Made by a program: the position numbers and the translations under genes | In this document: positions 1 to 5,524 of the stretch, piece after piece | How the letters are laid out: each line of letters opens with the position of its first letter | How positions within the stretch are numbered: the first letter of the stretch is position 1 | NCBI GenBank assembly: GCA_002772115.1 | Contig: PCRW01000082.1 | Span: 1-8,039 of the forward strand | From: Candidatus Moranbacteria bacterium CG23_combo_of_CG06-09_8_20_14_all_35_22 | GTDB lineage: Bacteria > Patescibacteriota > Minisyncoccia > Moranbacterales > UBA2206 | Direction of reading: 5' to 3' | Length of the DNA stretch: 8,039 nucleotides | The notes under the pieces: model-generated | The model's input: only the letters and a program-made list of their open reading frames with translations | Databases searched by the model: none | What the model was told of the DNA's origin: nothing

Positions 1-45
1 TGATATAAAACAATTGAAACTATTTGAATTGTAATTTATTGGACG

Positions 46-76
46 CCCTGTGTTGTCCGTACTCGGACACACAGGG
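46..76 (+). other. Hairpin in the leader of the methyltransferase gene
   Basis: The arms 46-59 and 64-76 pair over 13 bp (CCCTGTGT / ACACAGGG outside, TGTCCG / CGGACA inside) with one bulged T and a TACT loop. It is far more GC-rich than the surrounding sequence. No T-run follows, so it is not a standard intrinsic terminator. It ends 21 bases before the Shine-Dalgarno site of the gene at 110. It could be a leader structure, an operator palindrome, a copy of a dispersed repeat, or the 3' hairpin of a gene that ends left of the window. The pairing is directly visible; the role is not. Confidence 0.6.
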
Positions 77-97
77 TAATTCACAAATAATTAATCT

Positions 98-103
98 AAG
101 GAG
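98..103 (+). promoter_or_regulatory. Strong Shine-Dalgarno site
   Basis: AAGGAG lies six bases before the ATG at 110, a near-ideal site that fixes this start. None of the other five complete genes in the window has a comparable purine box before its start. I could not find a convincing -35/-10 pair in bases 1-97; TTGAAA at 14-19 has only a poor -10 partner. Confidence 0.85.
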
Positions 104-109
104 AAAAAT

Positions 110-991
110 ATGAAAAATTTAATTGAAAATACCATTAATTTACAAGAAGCTGTAAAAAGTATATTCAACACAAAGCCGGAGGGTAGAGTCTGTATCCTTT
201 CCAGGCAGTCAATGGAAGGAAGTGTGGCTGAGGGATATGATAGATTAGGAAAAGAAGGAAGAGGTGAAATGTATCAAAAAATTGTGGAGGATTTTAAAAA
301 ATCCACAGATTGTTATGGCGAAAAGCATCTTGCTGATGGATTATCTATCGGAACAATCGTAGAGGTCGGTTCTGGTTCGGGATTAATCTGCCTTGAACTT
401 GCCAAGCAAACTAACGGCGATATTATTGGCATTGAGCTCTCATCGGATATGATTCGACTAGCAGAAAATAATTTAAAAAATGCCACTATCGAAAAACATC
501 AAGTGGCACAAGAATTTCAAAAAAGAATTAAGGCGTGCAAATATGGGGAGACAAAACTTGCCGTGGAATTTCGACAGGGTGATGCTCAAAATTTAGCACC
601 CGTTTTGATGGATAAAAAAAATATCAATTATGTTGTTTGTAGAAATTCCCTACATAGGTTTCAAAATCCAAAAAAAGCCATTCAAGAAATGTTCTCCCTT
701 TTAGCCCCAGGAGGGAAGATATATATACGCGACCTCAAAAGAGATGCGGATTGGAAAACTATCGTCGATAGAATCGGAGAGAATCGGTGGAAACAACCAG
801 AGTTGGTTGTTGATTATATTGGCGCTATGGCGGGAATGTTAACTACGGAAGAACTAGGGGGTATCTTAACGGAATTAGAAATTAAAAATTTCTTAATCCG
901 TGATGGATATTATGAAGTTGGAAATGCCACTAATAGTGGCATAAAAGAATACGCAGAGGAAGTGGAGTATGTCTGCGTAATAACGAAGTAG
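110..991 (+). CDS. Class I SAM-dependent methyltransferase (UbiE/methyltransferase-11-like fold), substrate unknown
   Basis: A 293-residue soluble protein. The Rossmann-type SAM-binding core is clear. Motif I is EVGSGSG at residues 85-91. The acidic residue that binds the SAM ribose is E109 in GIELS. GDAQNL at 157-162 matches the motif that contacts adenine. Strand 4 is YVVCRNSLHRF at 174-184, and the post-core motif LAPGGKIYIRD is at 198-208. About 75 residues precede the core and about 85 follow it, and these presumably shape the substrate site. There is no signal peptide or membrane segment. An insertion around residues 128-148 between motif II and the GD motif is longer than in a minimal family member. 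The start is fixed by AAGGAG at 98-103. The gene stands alone on the plus strand and converges on a radical SAM gene. The fold is secure, but small molecule, lipid, RNA or protein could be the substrate. Confidence 0.88.
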   Translation: MKNLIENTINLQEAVKSIFNTKPEGRVCILSRQSMEGSVAEGYDRLGKEGRGEMYQKIVEDFKKSTDCYGEKHLADGLSIGTIVEVGSGSGLICLELAKQTNGDIIGIELSSDMIRLAENNLKNATIEKHQVAQEFQKRIKACKYGETKLAVEFRQGDAQNLAPVLMDKKNINYVVCRNSLHRFQNPKKAIQEMFSLLAPGGKIYIRDLKRDADWKTIVDRIGENRWKQPELVVDYIGAMAGMLTTEELGGILTELEIKNFLIRDGYYEVGNATNSGIKEYAEEVEYVCVITK

Positions 992-999
992 AATTAACT

Positions 1000-1032
1000 A
1001 TAGAGTTGTGTTTATTAACGCGACTCTATTTT
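1000..1032 (+). terminator. Intrinsic terminator of the methyltransferase gene, overlapping the convergent gene's stop
   Basis: The arms 1000-1010 and 1019-1029 (ATAGAGTTGTG / CGCGACTCTAT) form an 11-bp stem with two G-U pairs and an 8-base loop. A T-run starts at 1029, followed by AATTT. It begins nine bases after the methyltransferase stop. The right arm contains the stop codon of the convergent radical SAM gene (1026-1028). On the minus strand the following sequence is only weakly T-rich, so termination is probably stronger for the plus strand. Confidence 0.75.
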
Positions 1033-2618
1033 AATTTAAATAAGTTGTTTTGTTTTTCATCAACTAAACGTTTTAAGGTAATTTCGGTAAAATCATTTGC
1101 GGCTTCTCCTAAATTTTCTTTTTTATTTAATCCATTAAGAAATTCTTTATGTTCTTTACTTTCATAATATTCCTTAATAATTTCATCGCGCAAATCTTCC
1201 CAATCGCTCGGTGATTTAGCCCAACGATCTTTCTCTGATATCCCTAGATTTTCATAAACAGCAGTCGGATTAATCACATAATGCATTGTATCAAATTTAT
1301 TTAACGCTACAACATTCTTCCGAATATCATCTTTTAACATTTCTTTATACTTTTCAAAATCATCAGTGCCTAAGATTGGCGTCCAAAGACCCATTCGATA
1401 AATTGCTTGCGGATGTGTTTTCATAAATTCAAGCAAATTTTTTTTAATTTCTTCTTTTGAATATTTATAGTGTTCGGGTAAACCCAAAATTAAAAAAGCT
1501 CTAACAAGCATATGTTCAGTGGCAGTATCTATAAATTCAGCAGCAGACTCATTTCCAGCTCCTTTTTTTAATTGTTTTCGATCACCCACAATATCTTCAA
1601 CCCCTACCATAATTTCAATACAACCAGCATCTTCCATCTTCTGAAATAAATCACAAAGATTGCCTCGCTTAATAACACTAGCAAAAGCTGCCCATTTCAT
1701 TTTTTGATTTCCATAATTAAGTTCCTTCATAAAAACTAAAAATTGATTTAAATTTTCTTCTGATGCATTGAGCAATAAATCACGAGCAAAGAAAAAATCT
1801 AAACTTCTTTTTTGCATTGCTTTTATTTCTTTTTGTGCTACTGAAGCAGAGGGTATATATTTTCTACTTTCCATAAATTTATGGTTGGCGCAAAAAGTAC
1901 AACTATAAGGACATCCAGAACCTATCATCGTATCGCCACAATGTTTGTATTGTTTTTGAAATTCAGGAAAAATATTGGCTTGCCATTCGATTGGCAATTC
2001 TTGGGCTGGTTGTGGTTTCATTAATTCAATATCTGCCAGTTCATTTAGTCGCGGAAAATAATCTGTCTTTATAATTTCTTCACCACTTTTATAAGCTATT
2101 GAACCTATTTTTTCAGTTTGGATATCTAATGCCAAGGATAATATGGGTAATTCACCTTGGCTGGTACAACATATATCAATACCTGTTTTTTCTTGATTAT
2201 TAAGCACCCACTCATAATCAAGTCCAAAGTGTTCTCGACCGCCAATAATAATTTTTTCTGGAAATTTATTTTTTATTTCAGAACAAAAACGGTACATTTC
2301 AGATGCGCTGTTCGATAGACCACTTATGCCAATAATATCTGTTTTAGAAATTAATTCTTCCAATTCTTGCTTTTTTTCATATTGTGCATAATCTCTCAAG
2401 CGGATTATCTTATTTGAAATGTTAAATTTATCTAAATATCCAGCGATCCTTGCTAGGCCAAAAGGAGCGGCATCAAAATCTTTCATATTATCTGAATAAT
2501 AAAAATAGCTTTTACCCTTAGGAGTTGTCGGCATTTGCCCGTCTATTAGTAAGACTTCTTTAGTTTTTGTTTGCTCTAAATGTGATTGTAATTCTTCTGT
2601 CGTAATAATATTTTTCAT
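1026..2618 (-). CDS. Radical SAM protein with N-terminal B12-binding-like domain, substrate unknown
   Basis: A 530-residue protein. Residues about 20-165 look like the Rossmann-type cobalamin-binding domain of B12-type radical SAM proteins, with FGLARIAGYL at 53-62, DIIGISGLS at 94-102 and IIIGGREHFG at 123-132. The cobalt-ligating DxHxxG motif is not visible, as in many members of this class. The radical SAM barrel begins at SGCPYSCTFC (C236, C240, C243, the CxxxCxxC triad for the 4Fe-4S cluster). It continues through AGCIEIMVGVED (331-342) and FLILGLPEH (375-383). A helical, charged tail of about 100 residues follows. These enzymes cleave SAM to a 5'-deoxyadenosyl radical and often perform methylations or rearrangements. 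The substrate cannot be read here. The ATG has no Shine-Dalgarno, but a good promoter lies 38-66 bases upstream. No partner gene shares its transcript. Confidence 0.88.
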   Translation of the reverse strand: MKNIITTEELQSHLEQTKTKEVLLIDGQMPTTPKGKSYFYYSDNMKDFDAAPFGLARIAGYLDKFNISNKIIRLRDYAQYEKKQELEELISKTDIIGISGLSNSASEMYRFCSEIKNKFPEKIIIGGREHFGLDYEWVLNNQEKTGIDICCTSQGELPILSLALDIQTEKIGSIAYKSGEEIIKTDYFPRLNELADIELMKPQPAQELPIEWQANIFPEFQKQYKHCGDTMIGSGCPYSCTFCANHKFMESRKYIPSASVAQKEIKAMQKRSLDFFFARDLLLNASEENLNQFLVFMKELNYGNQKMKWAAFASVIKRGNLCDLFQKMEDAGCIEIMVGVEDIVGDRKQLKKGAGNESAAEFIDTATEHMLVRAFLILGLPEHYKYSKEEIKKNLLEFMKTHPQAIYRMGLWTPILGTDDFEKYKEMLKDDIRKNVVALNKFDTMHYVINPTAVYENLGISEKDRWAKSPSDWEDLRDEIIKEYYESKEHKEFLNGLNKKENLGEAANDFTEITLKRLVDEKQNNLFKLK

Positions 2619-2655
2619 TTTTATTTAAAATAAATTAATAAGCTTTTACTTTTTA

Positions 2656-2684
2656 ATTATAGAGGATTTGGGGTTATTAGTAAA
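2656..2684 (-). promoter_or_regulatory. Sigma-70-type promoter for the radical SAM gene
   Basis: On the minus strand TTTACT (complement of 2679-2684) is followed after exactly 17 bases by a perfect TATAAT (complement of 2656-2661). The -10 box lies 37 bases before the ATG at 2618, leaving a leader of about 30 AT-rich bases without a Shine-Dalgarno. This is the best consensus promoter in the window. Confidence 0.65.
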
Positions 2685-2728
2685 TAAAGTTGTTTTGATA
2701 AAAATTTGTTAATATTTATAAAAGATAT

Positions 2729-2967
2729 TTATATTATCAATCCAAAAACATAAGCGGGGATGAAAAATATTTTGCATCCGTCTAATTCCGTTTCGCCGAA
2801 ATAATCATAGGTTGCAGTTATATGAAACTGGGGCTTATATCTTTTGATGAAATTTTCAACTCCGGCGGACAATCTTTTCTCTTGCCCTTTTCTATATTTA
2901 GAAAAATTCTTTTATGAATTTCTATACTCATAGGGATGAATTTAGTACTAAATTCTACCCTGGGCAT
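2729..2967 (-). pseudogene. Decayed C-terminal fragment resembling a DUF4143-type AAA ATPase
   Basis: The gap between the radical SAM gene and nfo contains coding-like remnants on the minus strand. In one frame, 2911 down to the TAA at 2729-2731, about 60 codons read KYRKGQEKRLSAG, then FIKRYKPQF, FGETELDGCKIFF and FIPAYVF before the stop. From memory this resembles the end of DUF4143-bearing AAA ATPases (iEVKY..., F.kkYkp, then a closing FIP.w.f). In a second frame just upstream (2917-2967), VEFSTKFIPMSIEI resembles the EVDFV...IPIEVKY stretch that comes immediately before it in that family. The two pieces are in the right order but need a frameshift, and neither has a good start. About 300 N-terminal residues with the ATPase motifs are absent. 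The assignment is from remembered family patterns only. Confidence 0.4.
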
Positions 2968-2986
2968 AGTAATTTCAATAGAAATT
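2932..2986. repeat. Pair of AT-rich palindromes in the nfo downstream gap
   Basis: GAATTTAGTACTAAATTC at 2938-2955 is a perfect 18-bp palindrome. After a two-base mismatch on each side it is extended by AGGG (2932-2935) and CCCT (2958-2961). A second perfect inverted repeat, AATTTC-aata-GAAATT, follows at 2971-2986. Both fall in or beside the decayed ATPase-like fragment. The first could be an operator-like dyad or a copy of a small palindromic repeat. Confidence 0.6.
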
Positions 2987-3029
2987 GTCGAATGTTGAGG
3001 CTTTTCATTTGGAATAAAAGTTTATTTTT

Positions 3030-3065
3030 GCCTTGCATATATAAGGCGTGCTTTATATTTGCACG
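3030..3065. repeat. Two abutting short hairpins downstream of nfo
   Basis: GCCTT (3030-3034) pairs with AAGGC (3043-3047). CGTGC (3047-3051) pairs with GCACG (3061-3065). The two 5-bp stems share base 3047 and have loops of eight and nine bases. They lie 17-52 bases past the nfo stop, where a terminator would be expected. No T-run follows on the minus strand (it continues AAAAATAAAC), so this is at most a weak transcript end or RNA 3'-end stabiliser. Confidence 0.4.
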
Positions 3066-3081
3066 AGCATTAGATAGTTTT

Positions 3082-3903
3082 TCAAGCTCGAAAAGATTTT
3101 AGAAGGTTTATATCATCCAAAACGCGATCATGTTCGGTCTCGAGAATCATATCAATGTTATTTTTCTTGGCAAAGGCGACAATGTTTTTGAAAGCATCAT
3201 TTCCAATCAAACCTTCGCCGATGTGGGCGTGGCGGTCTTTGTTGGATCCACATTTGGTGAGGCTGTCGTTAGCGTGGATTAGTTTTATATTTTCAAGACC
3301 AATTTCTTGGTCTATTTTTTTGAGGGTTTTTTCAAAATCGCGCCAGTCATAACCGGAAGCAAAAGAGTGTTGGGTGTCGAAACAAATGCCGGCGATGGCA
3401 GGGGAATCCACGCCTTTAATAATTTGCGAAAGTTCTGACAAGTCATCGCCGATAATTTCACCAGCACCGGCGCTGTTTTCTAAAATTAATTTAGTTTTTC
3501 CGGTGTATCCTTCCAAAGTTTTTTGGAGCATTTCGATTGTTTTTTCGATGGCTTCTTTTTGGCCTAAGTCTTTGGCAGTGCCAAGGTGCGTCATCACATA
3601 TTTTGCACCAAGCTTATTTCCTCTTTCTAGCTCATCGCGAACAACTGAAACTGATCCATAACGAATGCGATTATTAGATGACGCGAAATTTATATAATAG
3701 GGCGTATGAATATAGACTTCCTTAATTTTAAATTTTAAATTTGAAATTTTAAATTTCTCACAAATTTCTGGGGTGAGTTCGGGGGCTTTGCCACCTTGCG
3801 GGGAGCGGGTGAAAATTTGCATACATTCGCAACCTAAATCATGCGCTCTTTTGGGAGCTTCATATATTCCGCCGGCAATTGAAATGTGAGCACCGATATT
3901 CAT
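3082..3903 (-). CDS. nfo: Endonuclease IV (AP endonuclease family 2)
   Basis: A 273-residue TIM-barrel enzyme of base excision repair. It cleaves DNA 5' to abasic sites and removes blocked 3' ends using a trinuclear zinc centre. All nine metal ligands known for E. coli Nfo have equivalents here: H66 (IHTPYYIN), H106 (MTHLG), E142 (LENSAG), D176 and H179 (FDTQHSFASGYD), H210 and the adjacent D213 stretch (IHANDS), D223 and H225 (KDRHAHIGEG), and E255 (ILETEH). The N-terminal MNIGAHISIAGG is typical, and the length is normal for the family. There is no Shine-Dalgarno. A weak minus-strand -10 candidate TAGAAT (complement of 3936-3941) lies just past the upstream terminator, so the gene is probably transcribed separately from the infB cluster. 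Residues 51-61 are encoded by an AT-rich direct repeat, yet the alignment length appears unchanged. Confidence 0.96.
   Translation of the reverse strand: MNIGAHISIAGGIYEAPKRAHDLGCECMQIFTRSPQGGKAPELTPEICEKFKISNLKFKIKEVYIHTPYYINFASSNNRIRYGSVSVVRDELERGNKLGAKYVMTHLGTAKDLGQKEAIEKTIEMLQKTLEGYTGKTKLILENSAGAGEIIGDDLSELSQIIKGVDSPAIAGICFDTQHSFASGYDWRDFEKTLKKIDQEIGLENIKLIHANDSLTKCGSNKDRHAHIGEGLIGNDAFKNIVAFAKKNNIDMILETEHDRVLDDINLLKSFRA
3730..3756. repeat. AT-rich direct repeat inside nfo
   Basis: AAATTTTAAATTT occurs twice (3730-3742 and 3744-3756), separated by one G. It encodes the end of FKISNLKFKIK in Nfo (residues 51-61), in the variable linker before the metal ligand H66. Similar F-K-I-S-N-L-K-F strings recur in proteins and gaps of many CPR genomes, in my recollection. 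The reading frame is kept. Confidence 0.7.
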
Positions 3904-3945
3904 AACAGGAAGCTTTATTAGATTAGGATAGTTTTATTCTAACAT

Positions 3946-3972
3946 AAAAAAAGAGCGATAAGAAAGTCGCTC
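3946..3972 (-). terminator. Intrinsic terminator of the DUF4446-infB-rbfA-DHH cluster
   Basis: On the minus strand GAGCGA (3967-3972) pairs with TCGCTC (3953-3958) around an 8-base loop, and seven consecutive Ts follow (complement of 3946-3952). It is the clearest terminator in the window. It lies about 100 bases after the DHH gene stop and 43 bases before the nfo start, so it separates nfo from the cluster. Confidence 0.85.
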
Positions 3973-4069
3973 AAATTTTTAATTTTTAAATAATTTCTAA
4001 AATTTAAATTTTTAAACATTAAAAATTAAGATTTATTTATAAAATTACAAAATTAAAAATTATAAAATT
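3973..4069. repeat. Low-complexity AT tract with an inverted repeat
   Basis: Almost pure A/T sequence between the DHH stop and the terminator. It contains a 9-bp inverted repeat, AATTTTTAA (4007-4015) and TTAAAAATT (4019-4027), with a 3-base loop. Short units such as AAATTTTT and TTTAAA recur and resemble the repeat inside nfo. No gene is visible. Confidence 0.5.
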
Positions 4070-5029
4070 TTATACAATTTGCCAACCTTCTGCTGTCTCA
4101 ACTATTTTGCCTTTGATTTCAAAGCCGGAGGCGAGGCGGTGGCCACCGCCACCGAACTGGGCGGCGATGCGGGAAACATCGACACCTTTGTATTCTTCGG
4201 AGCGCAAACTGCCTTTGATTATTCCATCGCCTCTTTCGGATAAAACTAATGCAAATTTTGTGCCGGGGACGGAATTTAGGATAGTGGAGACTTGAGCGAT
4301 ATCTTCCAAATTTCCTCCACATTCCGCCAGCTCTTTTTCAGAAATAAAGGAAGCGATCATTCCATTTTCCGGATTGATGCGAGCTTTTTCAAAAGCTTTG
4401 CCCCAAAGTTTGAGGGCGGAAATATTTTTATTAGAAAAAGCAATGCTAATGATTTTAGTTATCGGGGCGCCTTTTTTCATAAGAACAGAAGCTATTTCTA
4501 ACACTCTGGAAGTAGTGTTGGAATGTTGGAAATTTCCGGTATCGCCTAGGATGCCTAACATAAGAAAGGTCGCGATAGGTCGAGTGATTTTTATTTTATT
4601 AAATTCAAAAAAATCATAAATAATTTCGCAAACAGAAGAATATTTTGGATCAATAATATTGATGTCGCCTTTTAGTGTGATGTCGGGATGATGATCAAGA
4701 AGAGCGATGATTTGATTTTCTTTGAAGATAGGGTAAATTTTTTGAAAACCTCTTTCCACGCTGTCAGTAGCGATGACTAAATTATATTTTTCTAAATCTA
4801 AATGATCGGGAAATTCAAAATAATCCGGCGCCAAATCTTTAAGATAATCTGGATACGGATCGGCGCAAGCGATGGCAACATTTTTTCCTAAAGCCAAAAT
4901 ATATTCTCGCAAAGCTAAAACTGATCCGATTGTGTCGGAGTCAGGGCGGGAATGAGCGAAAAGAAGAATCTCACTAGATTCATTTATAACATAATTGAGA
5001 GTGTTGAATTCTTGAGAATATTTGGACAT
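4070..5029 (-). CDS. DHH/DHHA1 phosphoesterase, NrnA-like (nanoRNase / pAp phosphatase family)
   Basis: Starting at ATG 5029 the protein has 319 residues, the usual NrnA-family length. The DHH domain has every motif: HSRPDSDTIGS (H26, D30, D32), ATDS (D89), LDHHPD (D112, H113, H114) and LGDTGNF (D163). These bind two Mn ions. The C-terminal DHHA1 domain carries the substrate-binding QFGGGGHRLASG at 281-292. NrnA enzymes degrade 2-5-nucleotide RNAs and dephosphorylate pAp in the cytoplasm. A DHH gene after rbfA in the infB operon is a common bacterial order. An in-frame ATG exists at 5161, but its extra 44 residues are encoded by repeat DNA and lie outside the conserved domain, so I prefer 5029. 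Neither start has a Shine-Dalgarno. NrnA activity as opposed to another DHH activity is inferred. Confidence 0.9.
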   Translation of the reverse strand: MSKYSQEFNTLNYVINESSEILLFAHSRPDSDTIGSVLALREYILALGKNVAIACADPYPDYLKDLAPDYFEFPDHLDLEKYNLVIATDSVERGFQKIYPIFKENQIIALLDHHPDITLKGDINIIDPKYSSVCEIIYDFFEFNKIKITRPIATFLMLGILGDTGNFQHSNTTSRVLEIASVLMKKGAPITKIISIAFSNKNISALKLWGKAFEKARINPENGMIASFISEKELAECGGNLEDIAQVSTILNSVPGTKFALVLSERGDGIIKGSLRSEEYKGVDVSRIAAQFGGGGHRLASGFEIKGKIVETAEGWQIV

Positions 5030-5046
5030 AATTTCAGAACCACTGA

Positions 5047-5093
5047 CCTGCCTCGCCGGCTCGCCTCGCTGAAGCTGTGGCGAAGCGGGCAGG
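5047..5093. repeat. GC-rich hairpin, first module of the composite element
   Basis: CCTGCC-TCGCC (5047-5057) pairs with GGCGA-GGCAGG (5079-5083 and 5088-5093), with AGCG bulged at 5084-5087. Its GC content is far above the surrounding genes. On the minus strand it would translate as part of ASPQLQRGEPARQV in the upstream-extended DHH frame, a string type I recall from repeats in CPR genomes. Confidence 0.65.
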
Positions 5094-5117
5094 CGGGTTT
5101 GCACATGATTATCCTGA

Positions 5118-5133
5118 TCCGCCAGTTGGCGGA
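5118..5133. repeat. Short perfect hairpin, second module of the composite element
   Basis: TCCGCCA (5118-5124) and TGGCGGA (5127-5133) form a 7-bp stem around a two-base loop. It is nested inside the 10-bp inverted repeat CACATGATTA (5102-5111) / TAATCATGTG (5155-5164). Confidence 0.7.
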
Positions 5134-5147
5134 CACTGAATTTTAAT

Positions 5148-5167
5148 TCATGTGTAATCATGTGTAA
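5148..5167. repeat. Tandem 10-bp duplication beside the upstream DHH start
   Basis: TCATGTGTAA is present twice in direct succession. The second copy holds the alternative DHH start codon (5159-5161 on the minus strand). It may be a small slippage duplication or a trace of the element's insertion. Confidence 0.75.
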
Positions 5168-5186
5168 ATCAGGGATAATCAGTGGT

Positions 5187-5516
5187 TCAGATTTCTTTTA
5201 GCAATTTCTCTATCTCATCCGCCTTAGACTCTGTTAGGTCGAGTCGGAATTCGATTTTGGGCAGTGGACGCATAGACAATTTTTTGTTGAGTATTCCTTG
5301 GATTTGAAAAATTTCTTTTTCTAAAGTTTTCATAGCATAGGAAATCTCTTTTTCTGGGAAAATACTAACAAACACTCGAGTATAGCGAAGATCGGGCGTG
5401 GTGTCAACTTTGGCGATAGTAATAAAAACCCCGTCTTTTAGAGAGAGGTCTTTGAGGATAATATCATTAGTATGCTTTCTTATAAGTTCGTTTATTTTGT
5501 TTATTCTTTCGATCAT
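5187..5516 (-). CDS. rbfA: Ribosome-binding factor A
   Basis: A 109-residue single KH-like-domain protein that binds the 30S subunit near helix 1 of 16S rRNA and is needed for late 16S maturation and cold growth. Family signatures are clear: TPDLRYTRVFVSIFP at 40-54 (the usual spDLr.A.VyvS stretch), the helix through residues 58-80, and MRPLPKIEFRLDLTES at 82-97 (the usual lR..PeL.F..D.S). The length is near the family norm. The ATG is preceded by AT-rich sequence without a Shine-Dalgarno. The gene follows infB at 103 bases, the gap being filled by a long hairpin. Its TGA stop lies in the right terminal repeat of the composite element, so the last codons may have been affected by an insertion, although LLKEI is a plausible natural end. 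Confidence 0.94.
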   Translation of the reverse strand: MIERINKINELIRKHTNDIILKDLSLKDGVFITIAKVDTTPDLRYTRVFVSIFPEKEISYAMKTLEKEIFQIQGILNKKLSMRPLPKIEFRLDLTESKADEIEKLLKEI

Positions 5517-5524
5517 AATTTTAA

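Larger units (their letters stand above)
5034..5191. repeat. Composite MITE-like element with terminal inverted repeats
   Basis: The ends 5034-5046 (TCAGAACCACTGA) and 5179-5191 (TCAGTGGTTCAGA) are inverted repeats matching at 12 of 13 bases, 10 of them contiguous. They enclose two GC-rich hairpins, a further 10-bp inverted repeat (5102-5111 with 5155-5164) and a tandem repeat. A competing pairing joins 5106-5118 to 5168-5181. The right end contains the rbfA stop codon (5187-5189), and the left end stops five bases before the preferred DHH start. No transposase is present, and I see no clear target-site duplication. It looks like a non-autonomous mobile palindromic element or a cluster of them. 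Confidence 0.6.

Noticed and set aside
2..34. Open frame ending in TAA that could be the C-terminus of a gene left of the window (DIKQLKLFEL)
   Set aside because: Ten codons are too few to distinguish from chance. It is plausible with the hairpin at 46-76 as its 3' end, but unsupported.
2914..3102. Plus-strand open frame of 62 codons in the nfo downstream gap
   Set aside because: It has no ribosome binding site, runs through palindromes and overlaps the antisense of the nfo end. Its protein has no recognisable domain, and the minus strand of the same DNA looks more coding-like.
3155..3661. Plus-strand open frames opposite nfo
   Set aside because: They are antisense shadows of a gene with all catalytic residues; their translations look like reverse-complement codon bias.
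3959..3964. -35 element pairing with TAGAAT (3936-3941) as an nfo promoter
   Set aside because: At 17-base spacing the -35 hexamer TTCTTA matches consensus poorly and lies in the terminator loop. Only the -10 is plausible.
4107..5146. Several open frames opposite or overlapping the DHH gene, including a minus-strand one at 4119-4322
   Set aside because: The minus-strand one is a frame-shifted arginine-rich reading of the DHHA1 region and the others are antisense. All lie within an intact conserved gene.
5047..5167. Possible CRISPR array from the repeated units between rbfA and the DHH gene
   Set aside because: There are no regularly spaced direct repeats. The units are inverted, different from each other, and the only direct repeat is a two-copy tandem.
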